From assembly GCA_003153215.1 (NCBI GenBank), contig PLXL01000214.1, forward strand, positions 9,426 through 15,111: 5,686 nt of DNA. The letters run 5' to 3'. The notes under the pieces were generated by a model, which was given only the letters and a program-made list of their open reading frames with translations, was not told the DNA's origin and ran no database searches. This DNA comes from Candidatus Dormiibacterota bacterium. GTDB lineage: Bacteria > Chloroflexota > Dormibacteria > Aeolococcales > Aeolococcaceae. This document shows positions 5,250-5,686 of the stretch, one piece after another (position 1 is the stretch's first letter; the number at the start of each line of letters is the position of its first letter). Position numbers and translations under genes: made by a program.

Positions 5250-5686
5250 TCAGCCGCCCGCCGCTACACCCGCGTACACCTCCCGGAGGCGCCCGCTGTG
5301 CACATCGAAAACGAACCCCCGCACCTCGTCCCGGTAGGGCAGGTAGGGGCTCAGCCGGACGCGATTCACCGACTGCCGCACGTCGGCATCGAGGTCGGAG
5401 AACGCCTCGAGGGCAAAGGGCGGCCTGACACCCGTCTCCTGCTCGATCTGCGCCTTCAGCTCGTCATCGCGGAAGCCCAGCATCCCGCAGCCGGTGTGGT
5501 GGACCAGCATCACGGCCCGGGTGCCGAGGATGCGCTGGGAGACGACCAGCGAGCGGATGACGTCATCGGTGGCGACGCCGCCCGCGTTGCGGATGACGTG
5601 GGCGTCCCCGATCTGCAGCCCGAGGATGGCGGGAAGGTCGAGCCGCCCATCCATGCAGCCGACCACCGCGATGTGCCGGGCGGGGA
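5250..5686 (-). CDS. Beta-carbonic anhydrase, clade D (Rv1284-like), N-terminus cut by window end
   Basis: This zinc enzyme interconverts CO2 and bicarbonate. The frame stays open to the window edge, reading PARHIAVVGCMDGRLDL, so the true start lies beyond base 5686. An internal GTG at 5664-5666 is not the start because it falls two codons before the first zinc-ligand motif. Visible motifs are CMDGR (zinc Cys plus the Asp-Arg dyad; CMDAR is usual), GDAHVIRNAGG, TDDVIRSL, and HHTGCGM, which provides the His-x2-Cys zinc pair. DVRQSVNRV and RGFVFDVHSGRLREV near the end match my memory of Mycobacterium tuberculosis Rv1284 and place it in clade D, whose members are about 165 residues; roughly 145 are visible. 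The stop is TCA at 5250-5252 on the + strand. The gene converges on the lipoprotein gene, so it is not in the arg operon. All zinc ligands appear present, so it should be active. Confidence 0.93.
   Translation of the reverse strand, partial: PARHIAVVGCMDGRLDLPAILGLQIGDAHVIRNAGGVATDDVIRSLVVSQRILGTRAVMLVHHTGCGMLGFRDDELKAQIEQETGVRPPFALEAFSDLDADVRQSVNRVRLSPYLPYRDEVRGFVFDVHSGRLREVYAGVAAGG

Noticed and set aside
1..5686. tRNA, rRNA, CRISPR array, insertion sequence or prophage elements
   Set aside because: No spaced direct-repeat array, transposase-like protein, terminal inverted repeat or recognisable RNA gene was seen; nearly all bases are explained by the annotated coding regions.

Overview
The window is a high-GC bacterial chromosomal segment: third codon positions are mostly G or C, GTG starts are common, and stops and starts are tightly overlapped. 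It carries the distal part of an arginine biosynthesis operon followed by a few loosely connected genes. The gene order and codon bias fit an actinobacterium or another high-GC, terrabacteria-like lineage (for example Dormibacterota or Chloroflexota relatives). That placement is inference; nothing here fixes the taxon.

Layout: (1) 1-170, the 3' end of argD (acetylornithine aminotransferase). (2) 167-712 argR, 709-1959 argG and 1959-3410 argH, all on the + strand. Each is joined to the next by an overlap: GTGA for argD/argR, GTGA for argR/argG, TGATG for argH. (3) 3430-4206, a PPP/ApaH-like metallophosphoesterase 19 bases after argH, plausibly the last gene of the same transcript. (4) 4257-5186, a secreted lipoprotein with a Ser/Pro/Thr linker made by a 24-bp tandem repeat. 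It probably has its own promoter, and the message may be leaderless. (5) 5187-5249, a convergent intergenic gap with a 15-bp tandem repeat. (6) 5250-5686 on the - strand, a clade-D (Rv1284-like) beta-carbonic anhydrase whose N-terminus lies beyond the window.

Functionally, ArgD makes N-acetylornithine. ArgG and ArgH convert citrulline plus aspartate to arginine plus fumarate. ArgR senses arginine and represses the pathway, so the operon carries its own regulator. argF (ornithine carbamoyltransferase), which in mycobacterial-type clusters sits between argD and argR, is absent from that position. The carbonic anhydrase interconverts CO2 and bicarbonate. Bicarbonate is a substrate for carbamoyl phosphate synthesis and so bears on arginine supply, but this gene is transcribed in the opposite direction and the link is only suggestive.

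I see no convincing new multi-gene system. The most interesting items are the metallophosphoesterase with altered metal-site motifs beside the arg operon, the possible leaderless lipoprotein promoter, and the two short tandem repeats. No gene-free stretch exceeds 63 bases.
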